Assembly (NCBI GenBank): GCA_019745155.1
Contig: JAIETM010000001.1
Span: 62,001-126,000, forward strand
From: Chitinophagaceae bacterium
Lineage (GTDB): Bacteria > Bacteroidota > Bacteroidia > Chitinophagales > Chitinophagaceae
Length of the DNA: 64,000 nucleotides
Reading direction: 5' to 3'
Part shown: positions 1-7,212 of the stretch, piece by piece
Layout: the number at the start of each line of letters is the position of its first letter
Numbering within the stretch: position 1 is the stretch's first letter
The notes under the pieces: generated by a model
Seen by the model: the letters and a program-made list of their open reading frames with translations, nothing else
What the model was told of the DNA's origin: nothing
The model's database searches: none
Made by a program: the position numbers and the translations under genes

Positions 1-531
1 CTGTTTACTCAACTCAAAACCTATTCTAAAGTCAAAAGCATAATTAGGTTCCCCTGTATTTTGAAAAAGCCATTGTAGCTGGCCATCTGTTACTAATCGT
101 TTGCCATGACTGGTCCGTATGTAGTAAATACGATTGTTTATTTCATGGTTACTTCTTTTTTCTATATAAGCATGAGGAATACTTTTTCGTTTAGGTACAT
201 AAACAACAAAAAACTTCGCTTCCGTTTCCTCAATGTATTCAGTGGTTATTTCAATAACGGGACTGATATTATCGAAGCAAATGCTATGTATTTTTCCTTT
301 CAATTTGTCCACATCAATATCCTTGTCAAACTCAAAATGACCGCCATCACTTACTCCAAAAATCAGCTTGCCACCGTTTCGGTTAGCAAATGCCACAATT
401 TCACAGGCAATATCCTTTCGGTTTTTGTCATTCATTTGAGTGATTTTATCAAAAGATTTTAATTCAATATCAGTTCGTTCTCTTTCTTTTGATTGTATTA
501 ACTGTTTTAATACGCCGGACGTTATTTTCAT
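1..531 (-). CDS. Schlafen/AlbA_2 domain protein (partial, cut by window edge)
   Basis: An open frame of 177 codons runs from an ATG at 529-531 to the left edge without a stop, so the C-terminus is missing. The N-terminal part carries the AlbA_2 (Schlafen, 'divergent AAA-4') signature: an IELKSF start, then a CEIVAFANRNGGKLIFGVSD stretch, followed by a beta-rich region ending in IYYIRTSHGKRLV. Full members are usually 350-500 residues, with a C-terminal winged-helix part, and are described as nucleic-acid-binding regulators or putative helicases; some Schlafen-like proteins are nucleases in defence. It lies upstream of nothing visible and is read away from radC. Family assignment is firm; the specific role is unknown. 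Confidence 0.8.
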   Translation of the reverse strand, partial: MKITSGVLKQLIQSKERERTDIELKSFDKITQMNDKNRKDIACEIVAFANRNGGKLIFGVSDGGHFEFDKDIDVDKLKGKIHSICFDNISPVIEITTEYIEETEAKFFVVYVPKRKSIPHAYIEKRSNHEINNRIYYIRTSHGKRLVTDGQLQWLFQNTGEPNYAFDFRIGFELSKQ

Positions 532-592
532 GAGCTAAAATTTATTATCAAGATTCATAAATTTAGCATGTAAGTGGTAAATAAAAAAAGGG

Positions 593-642
593 GCTATAAT
601 AACCCCTCATCAGCAAAGCTATAATAACCCCTCATCAGCAAA
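593..642. repeat. 25-bp perfect tandem duplication at the 3' end of radC
   Basis: The 25-bp unit at 593-617 is repeated exactly at 618-642, and a diverged partial third copy follows from 643. The unit covers the last codons of radC, including the stop. Because 25 is not a multiple of three, the outer copy lies after the stop and is untranslated. It looks like replication slippage. Confidence 0.9.
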
Positions 643-1092
643 GCTATAATACCCTTCACTGGTGATAATGATGTGGTCAATCACCCGAATATCATGGTAA
701 GAAGCGGCGACTTTTAATTTTTGTGTTAATTCTTCATCTGCCCGGCTTGGTTTTAAGTTTCCTGAAGGATGATTGTGTGAAAGGATGATTGATACGGCTA
801 AAGATTTAATAGCAGCAGCCAGTATCAATCTTGGGTCGGCTACAGTACCTGTTAAACCGCCTGAAGATGCTTCATAAACACCAATTACTTTATTACCCCT
901 GTTCAGCAGCAGCACTTTAAATTGCTCCTGCATCTCAATAGTGTTTTCATCCCATAGTTCCTTTAGTAATTCATAGCAATCTTTAACGCTATTAATCTTT
1001 GGCCGTTGGGATGGCTTTACTGTTGTTTTGTAAATCAATTCTACTTCTGCCACTCTTGTCCATTCCGGAAATTGCATTGCTAACTGTTCCAT
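619..1092 (-). CDS. radC: RadC-like JAB/MPN domain protein
   Basis: This 157-residue protein has the JAMM metalloprotease-fold motif of RadC: SHNHPSGNLKPSRADEEL (two His and a following Ser and Asp), preceded by EQFKVLLLNRGNKVIG containing the conserved Glu. It lacks the N-terminal helix-hairpin-helix of chromosomal RadC (usually over 200 residues), as is normal for copies on mobile elements. RadC was named for DNA repair but that role is disputed; on conjugative elements it commonly accompanies ssb and anti-restriction genes. The start ATG at 1090-1092 is followed upstream by an A/T-rich leader and a structured element at 1155-1229. The last codons are tandemly duplicated. Confidence 0.9.
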   Translation of the reverse strand: MEQLAMQFPEWTRVAEVELIYKTTVKPSQRPKINSVKDCYELLKELWDENTIEMQEQFKVLLLNRGNKVIGVYEASSGGLTGTVADPRLILAAAIKSLAVSIILSHNHPSGNLKPSRADEELTQKLKVAASYHDIRVIDHIIITSEGYYSFADEGLL

Positions 1093-1154
1093 AACATTTC
1101 ATTTTAAAGATTTAAAAATTAATTATGGAACTTCACCCGCCTTTTGACGACTAA

Positions 1155-1229
1155 GGCAATGAAGCAACGGAATAAATAGTATCTCTGATAATGTGGGAGC
1201 AGCTTTCTTTATGCCGGAATTTCATTGCC
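1155..1229. promoter_or_regulatory. Structured element A, upstream of radC (same type as the one upstream of ssb)
   Basis: Outer arms GGCAATGAA (1155-1163) and TTCATTGCC (1221-1229) pair perfectly over 9 bp. An inner helix pairs CGG-A-ATAAA (1168-1176) with TTTAT-G-CCG (1208-1216), with one A/G mismatch. The motif GAAGCAA lies in the left internal loop. The same inner helix, mismatch and GAAGCAA occur at 6211-6323 with a different outer-stem sequence, so the fold rather than the sequence is kept. It ends 63 bp before the radC start. It could be an RNA leader, a protein-binding hairpin or a single-strand promoter. Confidence 0.6.
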
Positions 1230-1394
1230 GCCACGGAGACAAAAGGGGAACTTTGTGGGAGAATTAATGAAGAAAAATAATTCTCAAATAAGATTGAAAG
1301 GAGTAATAAGTCAGGGCTATTTGTTAAAACAATTGCAGCCAATATTAAGGCCGCAATGAAATCTGAATAAGTATTTCTGCAGATTATAAGTTGG
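1230..1394. other. Non-coding DNA with two further hairpins
   Basis: The rest of the gap between radC and the MFS gene has no credible gene. It holds an 8-bp hairpin, GAGAATTA (1259-1266) with TAATTCTC (1278-1285), and an imperfect hairpin, TTGCAGCC near 1333-1340 with GGCCGCAA near 1349-1356. A 63-codon open frame across 1151-1342 overlaps element A and shows no protein-like composition. Confidence 0.5.
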
Positions 1395-2738
1395 TCAGGA
1401 AATTTCTTTTGTTGCTATTGGAGGTTTTGTATTGCCAAACACTTTTGTATTTCCTGTTGCTGTATGTTGCTTATGTTTATTTGTTATCCAATTCCATATT
1501 TTCAACGAACCATCCGTTCTGCATCTCATCCTGTAACGAATTATAAAAGCAGATGCCAGCGTTAACATACCAATGAAAATGATTGAAGCATTAATGCTTA
1601 TTAAGTCTGCTATTATTCCTGTAAGTATTGCACCAATAGCATAACCTAAATCTCTCCACAAACGAAAGATGCCGATACTTTTTGCCCTGTCTTGCGGATT
1701 TGTATTTTCTGCAACTGTTGCAAGGAATGTTGGATATACCATTGCTGTACCCCATCCTAAAATGGAAGAGAGAATAATAAAATGTAACATAGTATTGGCC
1801 CAAACCAAAACAATCAAAGCAATGGCCTGTAAAAACATGCCTATGTAGAGCATATCTTTTTTACAAAACTTATCAGCCATTCTTCCGGTAAACAATTGAC
1901 CGATGCCCCAAACGGCTGGATATATTGCTGTAACAATTCCAATTTCACCAATAGTAAAACCTTTAGTTGCAAGCAGGATTGGAAAAATGCCCCATGCCAT
2001 TCCATCATTCAGGTTATTGATTAAACCTGCCTGTGTTACTGAACCTAAGTTTTTGTCTTTCCATGTTGCATCCCAAAATATATTCTTCAACCGTGGAATG
2101 GTATTGCTGATTGTTTCTTTTGCTACATGATGCTTTGTATCTTTTATAAAAAAGATACTTCCAGCTAATCCCAAAAAAACCAATCCAATGCCCAAGTAAA
2201 AAGGGTAAGGTCTTATGCCGTATTCGTTGGCTATCCAGCCTGTCAAAAAAGCTACGATTGCAACAGCAATGTATCCGGCAAATTCATTTAATCCCATTGC
2301 AAAACCTCTCTGCTTTTCGCCCACAAGGTCAATTTTCATTACTACAGTACTTGACCATGTTAAACCCTGGTTGATTCCTAAAAGTATATTGGCAGCAATT
2401 ATCCAGTTCCAGTTGGGTGCAAACATCAGCATGAATGGAATAGGAATGCCAATTATCCAGCCTGCCACTAAAAGCTTTTTTCGGCCGAACTTGTTAGCTA
2501 ATGCACCTGTATAATAATTAGTAATTGCTTTTACAATACCAAATACTATAATAAATGAAAGAATAGCTGTTTTTGCTGCAATGGCAAATTCCTTTTCGGC
2601 AATTTGTGGCAGAATACTTCGTTCTAAACCAACCATACCACCTACAAAAGCATTTATGATGACAAGTAATGTAAACTGCTTCCAATTTTCTTTTAAACCT
2701 AATTGTATTTTCATTTTTTCTTTTAAGAGATTGAACAT
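1395..2738 (-). CDS. MFS transporter
   Basis: A 447-residue protein with about twelve hydrophobic segments and the major-facilitator loop 2-3 motif (GALANKFGRKKLLVAGW, near residue 80) plus the related second-half motif (GRMADKFCKKDMLYIG). The substrate is not evident; drug or small-anion export is possible. The N-terminus overlaps the end of the upstream rhodanese/MBL gene by 16 bp, or starts 8 bp after it if the second Met (MKIQLGLK, ATG at 2712-2714) is used. Either way they are one transcript, so a role in sulfur or thiol compound transport linked to that enzyme is a reasonable inference. Confidence 0.85.
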   Translation of the reverse strand: MFNLLKEKMKIQLGLKENWKQFTLLVIINAFVGGMVGLERSILPQIAEKEFAIAAKTAILSFIIVFGIVKAITNYYTGALANKFGRKKLLVAGWIIGIPIPFMLMFAPNWNWIIAANILLGINQGLTWSSTVVMKIDLVGEKQRGFAMGLNEFAGYIAVAIVAFLTGWIANEYGIRPYPFYLGIGLVFLGLAGSIFFIKDTKHHVAKETISNTIPRLKNIFWDATWKDKNLGSVTQAGLINNLNDGMAWGIFPILLATKGFTIGEIGIVTAIYPAVWGIGQLFTGRMADKFCKKDMLYIGMFLQAIALIVLVWANTMLHFIILSSILGWGTAMVYPTFLATVAENTNPQDRAKSIGIFRLWRDLGYAIGAILTGIIADLISINASIIFIGMLTLASAFIIRYRMRCRTDGSLKIWNWITNKHKQHTATGNTKVFGNTKPPIATKEIS

Positions 2739-3829
2739 CTATTTGCACCAGCTTCTAAATCAATTGGGTTTATATCACTGAAATCACCTTCAATATTCTT
2801 TTCAACAATAGACAAGTAATTAGCTGGTGTTGGTGGAATACGTTGCAGAATAGTATTAATAAAATCTTCCTCTTTCAATTGAAGCATTTCCACAGTTTTT
2901 TTAATGTTACCTATTGTTGCTTGAATGGGTATGTTATCAAAATCTACCGGCTGACTTGTGTGAGCTGGCAATACAATGATATTTTCATCTAATGCCAGCA
3001 GTTTTTTCAACGATTGATAAAGCATTTTTGATTTCTGCATTGCTTCATCATTGCTTGCTTTCAGGTCTGGTCGGCCAACGCCATTTATAAATAGTGTATC
3101 ACCCGACAGCAATACTTTATCATCAATCAGGAAGCTGGTGCTTTCTATTGTATGGCCGGGTGTTTGTATGGCTTTGATTGAGATATTACCAATCTGAAAA
3201 ATAGCAGCCTCTGTTATTGGCTCAAAAATGAAACTCACTTTATTAGGCATTGGAAGAAAAAGTGGGGCATTTTTTTTAGCTGCTAATTGTTTTGACCTTG
3301 AAAGATGGTCGGCATGAGTATGTGTTTCTGCTACATATTTTAATACAGCTTTCTCTGACAATAAATATTTTTCATACGCTTCTGAATCTATTGAAGCATC
3401 TATTACCATTGCTTCATTTTGGGAAATTATCAGGTAAGACAAACAACCCTTGCCAGTTCTTCTGAATTGTATTACTTTAAAATTACCAAAGGCCATACTG
3501 GCAGTGTTCCATGCAAGGCTCCAACCTTTCATGCCTACTTCTAATGAGAATACATTGTAGCCCTGGTCTTGAAGCATTTTAGCAGCAACTAAACTCATTC
3601 TGCCACCTGCACAAAATGTAACCACCGGAACGGCTTTGTCAAGATGTAATCCATTAAATGCTTCGGTATCATTTTTCTTCAGCTTATCATAAGCATTAAA
3701 ATGTATGCTGCCGGGTATGTACCATTCCATTCGTTCTGCTAATGGCCGTATATCGAGAATGGAAACGGGCTGGCCGATTTCGAGCCAACTACAGAGTGTA
3801 TTGGTATCAATTGTTTTTGCTTCTGCCAT
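2723..3829 (-). CDS. Rhodanese/metallo-beta-lactamase fold sulfur enzyme
   Basis: 368 residues. The N-terminal third is a rhodanese domain with the active-site Cys in VVTFCAGGRMS (about residue 72). The rest is a metallo-beta-lactamase fold with THTHADHLS (HxHxDH, about 167), QTPGHT (about 214) and LLSGDTLFI metal-ligand motifs, closest to persulfide dioxygenases (ETHE1/Blh type). Established function of such enzymes is oxidation of persulfides to sulfite with sulfur transfer by the rhodanese. The domain order is rhodanese first, the reverse of the CstB arrangement. It is co-transcribed with an MFS carrier, and a Crp/Fnr gene lies just upstream on the same strand. Confidence 0.85.
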   Translation of the reverse strand: MAEAKTIDTNTLCSWLEIGQPVSILDIRPLAERMEWYIPGSIHFNAYDKLKKNDTEAFNGLHLDKAVPVVTFCAGGRMSLVAAKMLQDQGYNVFSLEVGMKGWSLAWNTASMAFGNFKVIQFRRTGKGCLSYLIISQNEAMVIDASIDSEAYEKYLLSEKAVLKYVAETHTHADHLSRSKQLAAKKNAPLFLPMPNKVSFIFEPITEAAIFQIGNISIKAIQTPGHTIESTSFLIDDKVLLSGDTLFINGVGRPDLKASNDEAMQKSKMLYQSLKKLLALDENIIVLPAHTSQPVDFDNIPIQATIGNIKKTVEMLQLKEEDFINTILQRIPPTPANYLSIVEKNIEGDFSDINPIDLEAGANRCSIS

Positions 3830-3846
3830 TTGTGATTTTTATTGCA

Positions 3847-3854
3847 CAAAGGTG
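3847..3854 (-). promoter_or_regulatory. Possible -7 element for the rhodanese/MBL gene
   Basis: On the minus strand CACCTTTG lies 18 bp upstream of the ATG and resembles the Bacteroidota -7 consensus TAnnTTTG. No clear -33 TTTG is visible, so this is weak. Confidence 0.3.
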
Positions 3855-3894
3855 GAAGCAATAAATGGCTATTCCTTTAACATAAGATAAATAA

Positions 3895-4458
3895 TCAGCG
3901 ATGTCCCCGGATACGGCTGAGGCTTACTTGTGTGATTCCTAAATAAGAGGCAACATACTTTAGCGGAACTTTCATTAATACGTTAGGGGCTTCATTCAAT
4001 AAGGCATTGTATCTTTCTTCGGCGGAATGAAACTGCATACCTTCAATACGGTTTACAGTTTCTACATAAGCGGCTTCAAATATCTTCCGAAACAGCCTTT
4101 CAATCTCCGGAAAAGTATCATAGAGTTTAAATAGTTGATTGGCATTGATAGCCACTACCTCTGCATCTTCTAATATCTGAATGGCTTTGCGACTTGGTTT
4201 GCCTGTAAACAGGCTTTCTACTCTTGCAATGATGTTATTTTCAAATGAGAAACTCTCTGTTATGTCTATGCCATCTTTATAATAATAAATTCTTGCTACT
4301 CCTTTATTGATGAAATAAATTGTTTTGCAGGTATGACCAATGGGTTGCAGGTCTTTATTTTTTTTAATGGTTACAATATCGCTTATTTCTGTAATAGCAT
4401 TTTCCGCTTCTTTTGAAAGGGGATTGAATTCTTTGAAGTATTTAAAAAGTTTTTGCAT
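3895..4458 (-). CDS. Crp/Fnr family transcriptional regulator
   Basis: 187 residues with an N-terminal cyclic-nucleotide-binding-like beta barrel (residues about 10-120; IYFINKGVARIYYYKDG, SLFTGKPSRKAIQILEDAEV) and a C-terminal helix-turn-helix (PLKYVASYLGITQVSLSRIR). It lacks an Fnr-type cysteine cluster and the strict cAMP-binding residues, like most Bacteroidota members, whose ligands are unknown. It sits upstream of the rhodanese/MBL and MFS genes and probably controls them and itself; a dyad at 4479-4492 lies 21 bp upstream of its ATG. The protein ends right after the recognition helix (RIRGHR), which is short but usual in this group. Confidence 0.85.
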   Translation of the reverse strand: MQKLFKYFKEFNPLSKEAENAITEISDIVTIKKNKDLQPIGHTCKTIYFINKGVARIYYYKDGIDITESFSFENNIIARVESLFTGKPSRKAIQILEDAEVVAINANQLFKLYDTFPEIERLFRKIFEAAYVETVNRIEGMQFHSAEERYNALLNEAPNVLMKVPLKYVASYLGITQVSLSRIRGHR

Positions 4459-4478
4459 AAACTATTAAGCCCTGTAAA

Positions 4479-4492
4479 TATACTTTAGTATA
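4479..4492. promoter_or_regulatory. Dyad upstream of the crp-like gene, candidate operator
   Basis: TATACT-TT-AGTATA, two 6-bp arms with a 2-bp centre, 21 bp upstream of the regulator's start. Position and symmetry fit an autoregulatory site for the dimeric Crp/Fnr protein; this is inference. Confidence 0.4.
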
Positions 4493-4508
4493 ATTCAACA
4501 AAAAAACC

Positions 4509-4594
4509 AAGCTGCCCCGCCATTTTATAAACTCTTTCACAATGTTGCGGGGCAGCTTTTTTATAAGTTTAAGGGGCATTTTGCAATGCCCCTT
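4509..4594. terminator. Two strong hairpins between DUF932 gene and crp-like gene
   Basis: First hairpin: 12-bp stem AAGCTGCCCCGC (4509-4520) with its complement at 4547-4558, followed by TTTTTT on the plus side. Second: 10-bp stem AAGGGGCATT (4571-4580), loop TTGC, complement 4585-4594. They directly follow the DUF932 stop (minus strand) and separate its transcript from the crp-like gene. Confidence 0.7.
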
Positions 4595-4602
4595 AATAAT
4601 CG

Positions 4603-5637
4603 TCAATTGTAGATACCCACCATTTCACTCTTTACAAAATCCTCACAAAGCTGAAAAGCTTTTTGTGTTCGTAACTGTGCTGTGCCGCCATACAATAATG
4701 ATTTCATTTTGGCTTCATCATCTTTGTAATTTCGCACATTCTGAAAATATCCGGTAATGGCGTTGTATGTACCAAACACCGTCCCCTTTGTAGTTTCATA
4801 TTGCTGCGATGGGCTGCTCATATTGTATTCATATACATCATCACACATATTTTTAAAGCAAGTGCTCAATTCATCCAGTTCGCCCTTCTCAAAGTTCTGC
4901 AATACTTCTTTGTTTGGAACCATTGCAAGCTGTATGAGTTTCTGTACATCTTTATCGGTGATACGGACTTTTGCCCATTGATTAAAAATACCTTCCATCT
5001 GTACAGAAAGCTGGTTAGATATTCCCATTACTTTATGAGCTTCTTCCAGCCGTTCTTTCGCATTGGCGGTATGACGGATTTTAATGGCGTTACTACAGTT
5101 TCTCAATGCTGCATTAAGGGTATTGTTACAAACAATACGAATAGGAGTAAAAGCCGCCATAATGCTGCCAAACCCATCATGCGAAGTAGTAAGGAACAAA
5201 TACTTTTCAATCATATCATCATTGCCCACTTTAATATAACCGGGAAGTTTGGCAGTAATAAAAATCTTTTCACCTTTGCCTAATGCTCCTGCGGTTTCGT
5301 ATTGTATTCCATCACCATCTACAATCGCATCAAAGAAGCTAAACGCATCTGCATTTTGTACTACTTCATAATCCTTTCCTAAACGGTCGCCTAATATATC
5401 ATTGGTATCAGGGCGGTAAGTGTAGAATGAATTGGTAGAAATAATCTCATTACCATTATCAAGTCTGTGAATGTTGGGGCGTTTGCAAACTTCAAAATCA
5501 AGCCCTGCAAATTGCAATGCTGCTGCGCTGTTGGGATAATCTTCTACTATTTGCCCCAATCCATGCCATGCTTTTTCTTTTACTGAAAAGAAGCTGTGTT
5601 TGCTTGTTTGCTCATTGAAATTAATGTTGTGTGCCAT
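4603..5637 (-). CDS. DUF932 phage/plasmid-like protein
   Basis: 344 residues matching the DUF932 family (phage/plasmid-like TIGR03299 group): the KAWHGLGQIV N-terminus, the YEVVQNADAFSFFDAIV segment and the FTPIRIVCNNTLNAAL core are typical. The biochemical function is not established; the family is common on plasmids, phages and conjugative elements next to ssb and radC, and is often grouped with DNA-processing or anti-defence genes. It follows ssb on the same strand but a terminator hairpin lies between them, so a separate promoter in the 66-bp gap or partial read-through is needed. Confidence 0.85.
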   Translation of the reverse strand: MAHNINFNEQTSKHSFFSVKEKAWHGLGQIVEDYPNSAAALQFAGLDFEVCKRPNIHRLDNGNEIISTNSFYTYRPDTNDILGDRLGKDYEVVQNADAFSFFDAIVDGDGIQYETAGALGKGEKIFITAKLPGYIKVGNDDMIEKYLFLTTSHDGFGSIMAAFTPIRIVCNNTLNAALRNCSNAIKIRHTANAKERLEEAHKVMGISNQLSVQMEGIFNQWAKVRITDKDVQKLIQLAMVPNKEVLQNFEKGELDELSTCFKNMCDDVYEYNMSSPSQQYETTKGTVFGTYNAITGYFQNVRNYKDDEAKMKSLLYGGTAQLRTQKAFQLCEDFVKSEMVGIYN

Positions 5638-5670
5638 AGTTGTAAATTTTTGTTTGATTAAAAAATGAAA

Positions 5671-5696
5671 AGCATCCCACCTTTTGGCAGGATGCT
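5671..5696 (-). terminator. Terminator downstream of ssb
   Basis: 7-bp stem AGCATCC (5671-5677) with GGATGCT (5690-5696), followed on the minus strand by a T-rich run (TTTTCATTTTTT). It lies directly after the ssb stop and before DUF932. Confidence 0.65.
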
Positions 5697-5703
5697 AAGA
5701 AAA

Positions 5704-6102
5704 CTAAAATGGTAAGTCCTCTGCAACTTCTGAAACTGCTGCCGGTGCGGTGTTCATTGGCACTACCGGTGCAGATGCTGTATTGCCCCCTGCGGAACGG
5801 CCATGCAGTTTGATGGTATTTACATGGAATGTAAGACTGGCTTTTACTTCACCTTCTTTGTTTGTCCAGGCGTTTGCACCAATACGGCCATAACATTCCA
5901 CCAAAGTGCCTTTGGTTAAATACGCTGATACACCCGGATTAATCCAGTACGAACAGTTTACATAGGTTACAATTTTCTGTACCTCTGGGCTTCCTTTTGC
6001 TTTGTAGGTGTCGTTAATAGCAATGGAAAAGTTCACTACTTTTTTCCCTGCTTTTGTTTCGCTAACGATTGCGTCTGCGGTAATTCTTCCGATGATTTCC
6101 AT
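5704..6102 (-). CDS. ssb: Single-stranded DNA-binding protein
   Basis: 132 residues with the SSB OB-fold: MEIIGRITADA start, VNFSIAIND, TYVNCSYWINPGVSAYLTKG, and VECYGRIGANAWTNKEGEVK. A short Pro/Ala-rich linker leads to the acidic tip EDLPF, close to the canonical D-D-I/L-P-F tip that recruits partner proteins. On conjugative elements SSB coats the incoming strand, supports conversion to duplex DNA and limits SOS induction. The gene has an unusually long 5' region: a structured element at 6211-6323 resembles the one upstream of radC, and a larger element lies beyond it. Confidence 0.95.
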   Translation of the reverse strand: MEIIGRITADAIVSETKAGKKVVNFSIAINDTYKAKGSPEVQKIVTYVNCSYWINPGVSAYLTKGTLVECYGRIGANAWTNKEGEVKASLTFHVNTIKLHGRSAGGNTASAPVVPMNTAPAAVSEVAEDLPF

Positions 6103-6210
6103 AACTGAAATTTTAAATGTTTAAAAAATGATTGTTTAATTGTGTTCTGATGATGAAAAAAAATTGTTTTGTAAAAGAAAAAATGGAAAAAAAGAAAGCA
6201 TTACAGTAAG

Positions 6211-6323
6211 GCGGCTGCATAGAAGCAAAAAGGAAACGGAATAAATAAAATCATAAGCAGTGTGGTATATTCTTGTTTATGCCGTAGTCTTTTTGCACTT
6301 TGATAAATCATTATTGCAGCCGC
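6211..6323. promoter_or_regulatory. Structured element B, upstream of ssb
   Basis: Outer arms GCGGCTGCA (6211-6219) and TGCAGCCGC (6315-6323) pair over 9 bp. The inner helix ACGG-A-ATAAA (236-245 past 6000) pairs with TTTAT-G-CCGT (6276-6285) with a single A/G mismatch, and GAAGCAA (6222-6228) lies in the left loop. Inner helix, mismatch and GAAGCAA are shared with element A upstream of radC, while the outer stems differ completely yet both pair perfectly. It begins 109 bp upstream of the ssb start. Confidence 0.6.
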
Positions 6324-6406
6324 ATAGCTTCGCTTTCGCTTTTGCCCATTTTCTTACAAAACGGGTTAGTAATCTTTATAGATTCTTATTTGGGAAATGA
6401 GAGGGG

Positions 6407-6692
6407 TATTCTTTAAGGTATCTGGAATACTTGAATGTTGGAATTGTGTTTGGCAGGAGCGGTTTTCGGAATCTGGCTGAGAAGCCAATCTCAATTCCCA
6501 ATAATCTTTATCCGGTGCGATGGTTTCACCGTTTCGTTATGACGAAGGAGTAATGATTTATATAAACGTTGAAAGGATTGCGCCGGGTCTATTGGTGATA
6601 GAAGAACAGAACGTTGAACGGAGCGTCGCAACGGAAGACGCACAAAGATTTAAAAGCTGGTAACAACAAAATACTACTTTCCTTAAAGAATA
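6407..6692. repeat. 12-bp inverted repeat enclosing RNA element C1
   Basis: TATTCTTTAAGG at 6407-6418 and its exact complement at 6681-6692 bracket the C1 element. The right arm overlaps the stop codon region of the following minus-strand gene. The second copy of the element (7213-7384) lacks this repeat, so it may be a terminator or a feature of this copy only. Confidence 0.55.
6409..6606 (+). ncRNA. Candidate structured RNA element, copy C1
   Basis: Three helices can be drawn: P1 TTCTT...TATC (6409-6413, 6419-6422) with GATA...AAGAA (6597-6600, 6602-6606); P2 GGAATTG (6440-6446) with CAATTCC (6492-6498), extended by TTGGC/GCCAA (6450-6454/6484-6488); P3 CCGGTGCGAT (6512-6521) with ATTGCGCCGG (6577-6586), which needs two G-U pairs. 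A second copy at 7213-7384 keeps the order of helices and shows compensatory changes in P3. The P3 loop holds a conserved AAGGAG followed by ATG, but the spacing is too short for a start. Strand is assigned from the G-U pairs, which are allowed as G-U only on the plus strand; the family is not one I recognise. Confidence 0.6.
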
Positions 6693-7177
6693 GAATAGTT
6701 TTTCGTTCTTCTTTCTTCATCATGGTCACGAATGCAAATAATAGATTGTAGCTGTAAAATGTATTCGGCAGGTAATTTATTCTGGATAGCACCGCTTGCA
6801 ATAAATTCTTTATACCAATCATACGGCAGCAAAGTATTATCTATGGAGCTACTATCGGCAATATAAATCTGTGCAGTGTAAGAGGTATTGGTTTCATCAA
6901 AAAATGTAAATGTGTCCTCATTGTAACCTTTGCCTAAACCTTCTGCTTTATCGAGGAGAGTTTTTTCATTACTATTAATAGAGAACAACACTCCCCAAAC
7001 CAATTCAGCAAGATTATCAGTCTTTATGATATTCGCTTTTGCAGAACCATCCTTGCTTACTTTGTTACAAATTAATTTGTACCCTGGAAGAAATGCGTTA
7101 GAGACTTTCATTGCTGAAGGAACTCTTTTTATAAGCCTGTTCAAATTCATATTTGAACCGTAAGCAAAAATCAACAT
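6683..7177 (-). CDS. Gamma-glutamylcyclotransferase-like (GGCT/AIG2 fold) protein
   Basis: 164 residues beginning LIFAYGSNMNLNRLIKR, the YGSN substrate-loop motif of the GGCT/BtrG-like fold, with the candidate catalytic Glu in LLDKAEGLGKGY (about residue 80). Family members cyclise gamma-glutamyl amines to 5-oxoproline; many mobile-element copies have unknown substrates. It is flanked by the two copies of the structured element: C2 lies about 40 bp upstream of its start, and C1 and a 12-bp inverted repeat arm reach its 3' end. The short leader before ATG is A/T-rich. Confidence 0.8.
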   Translation of the reverse strand: MLIFAYGSNMNLNRLIKRVPSAMKVSNAFLPGYKLICNKVSKDGSAKANIIKTDNLAELVWGVLFSINSNEKTLLDKAEGLGKGYNEDTFTFFDETNTSYTAQIYIADSSSIDNTLLPYDWYKEFIASGAIQNKLPAEYILQLQSIICIRDHDEERRTKNYSIL

Positions 7178-7212
7178 GTAGTATTCAGATTTAAATTGAA
7201 AAATTATATTGC

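Noticed and set aside
1151-1342. 63-codon minus-strand frame upstream of radC
   Set aside because: It runs across structured element A and has no protein-like pattern; the pairing explains the sequence better.
6553-6663. 36-codon plus-strand frame after AAGGAG in element C1
   Set aside because: The matching frame in C2 is only about 13 codons and the sequence is not conserved, while the helices are; the spacing after AAGGAG is too short for a start.
6407-6692. Retron with msr-msd RNA
   Set aside because: The inverted repeat is suggestive but no reverse transcriptase gene occurs in the window and the second copy lacks the repeat.
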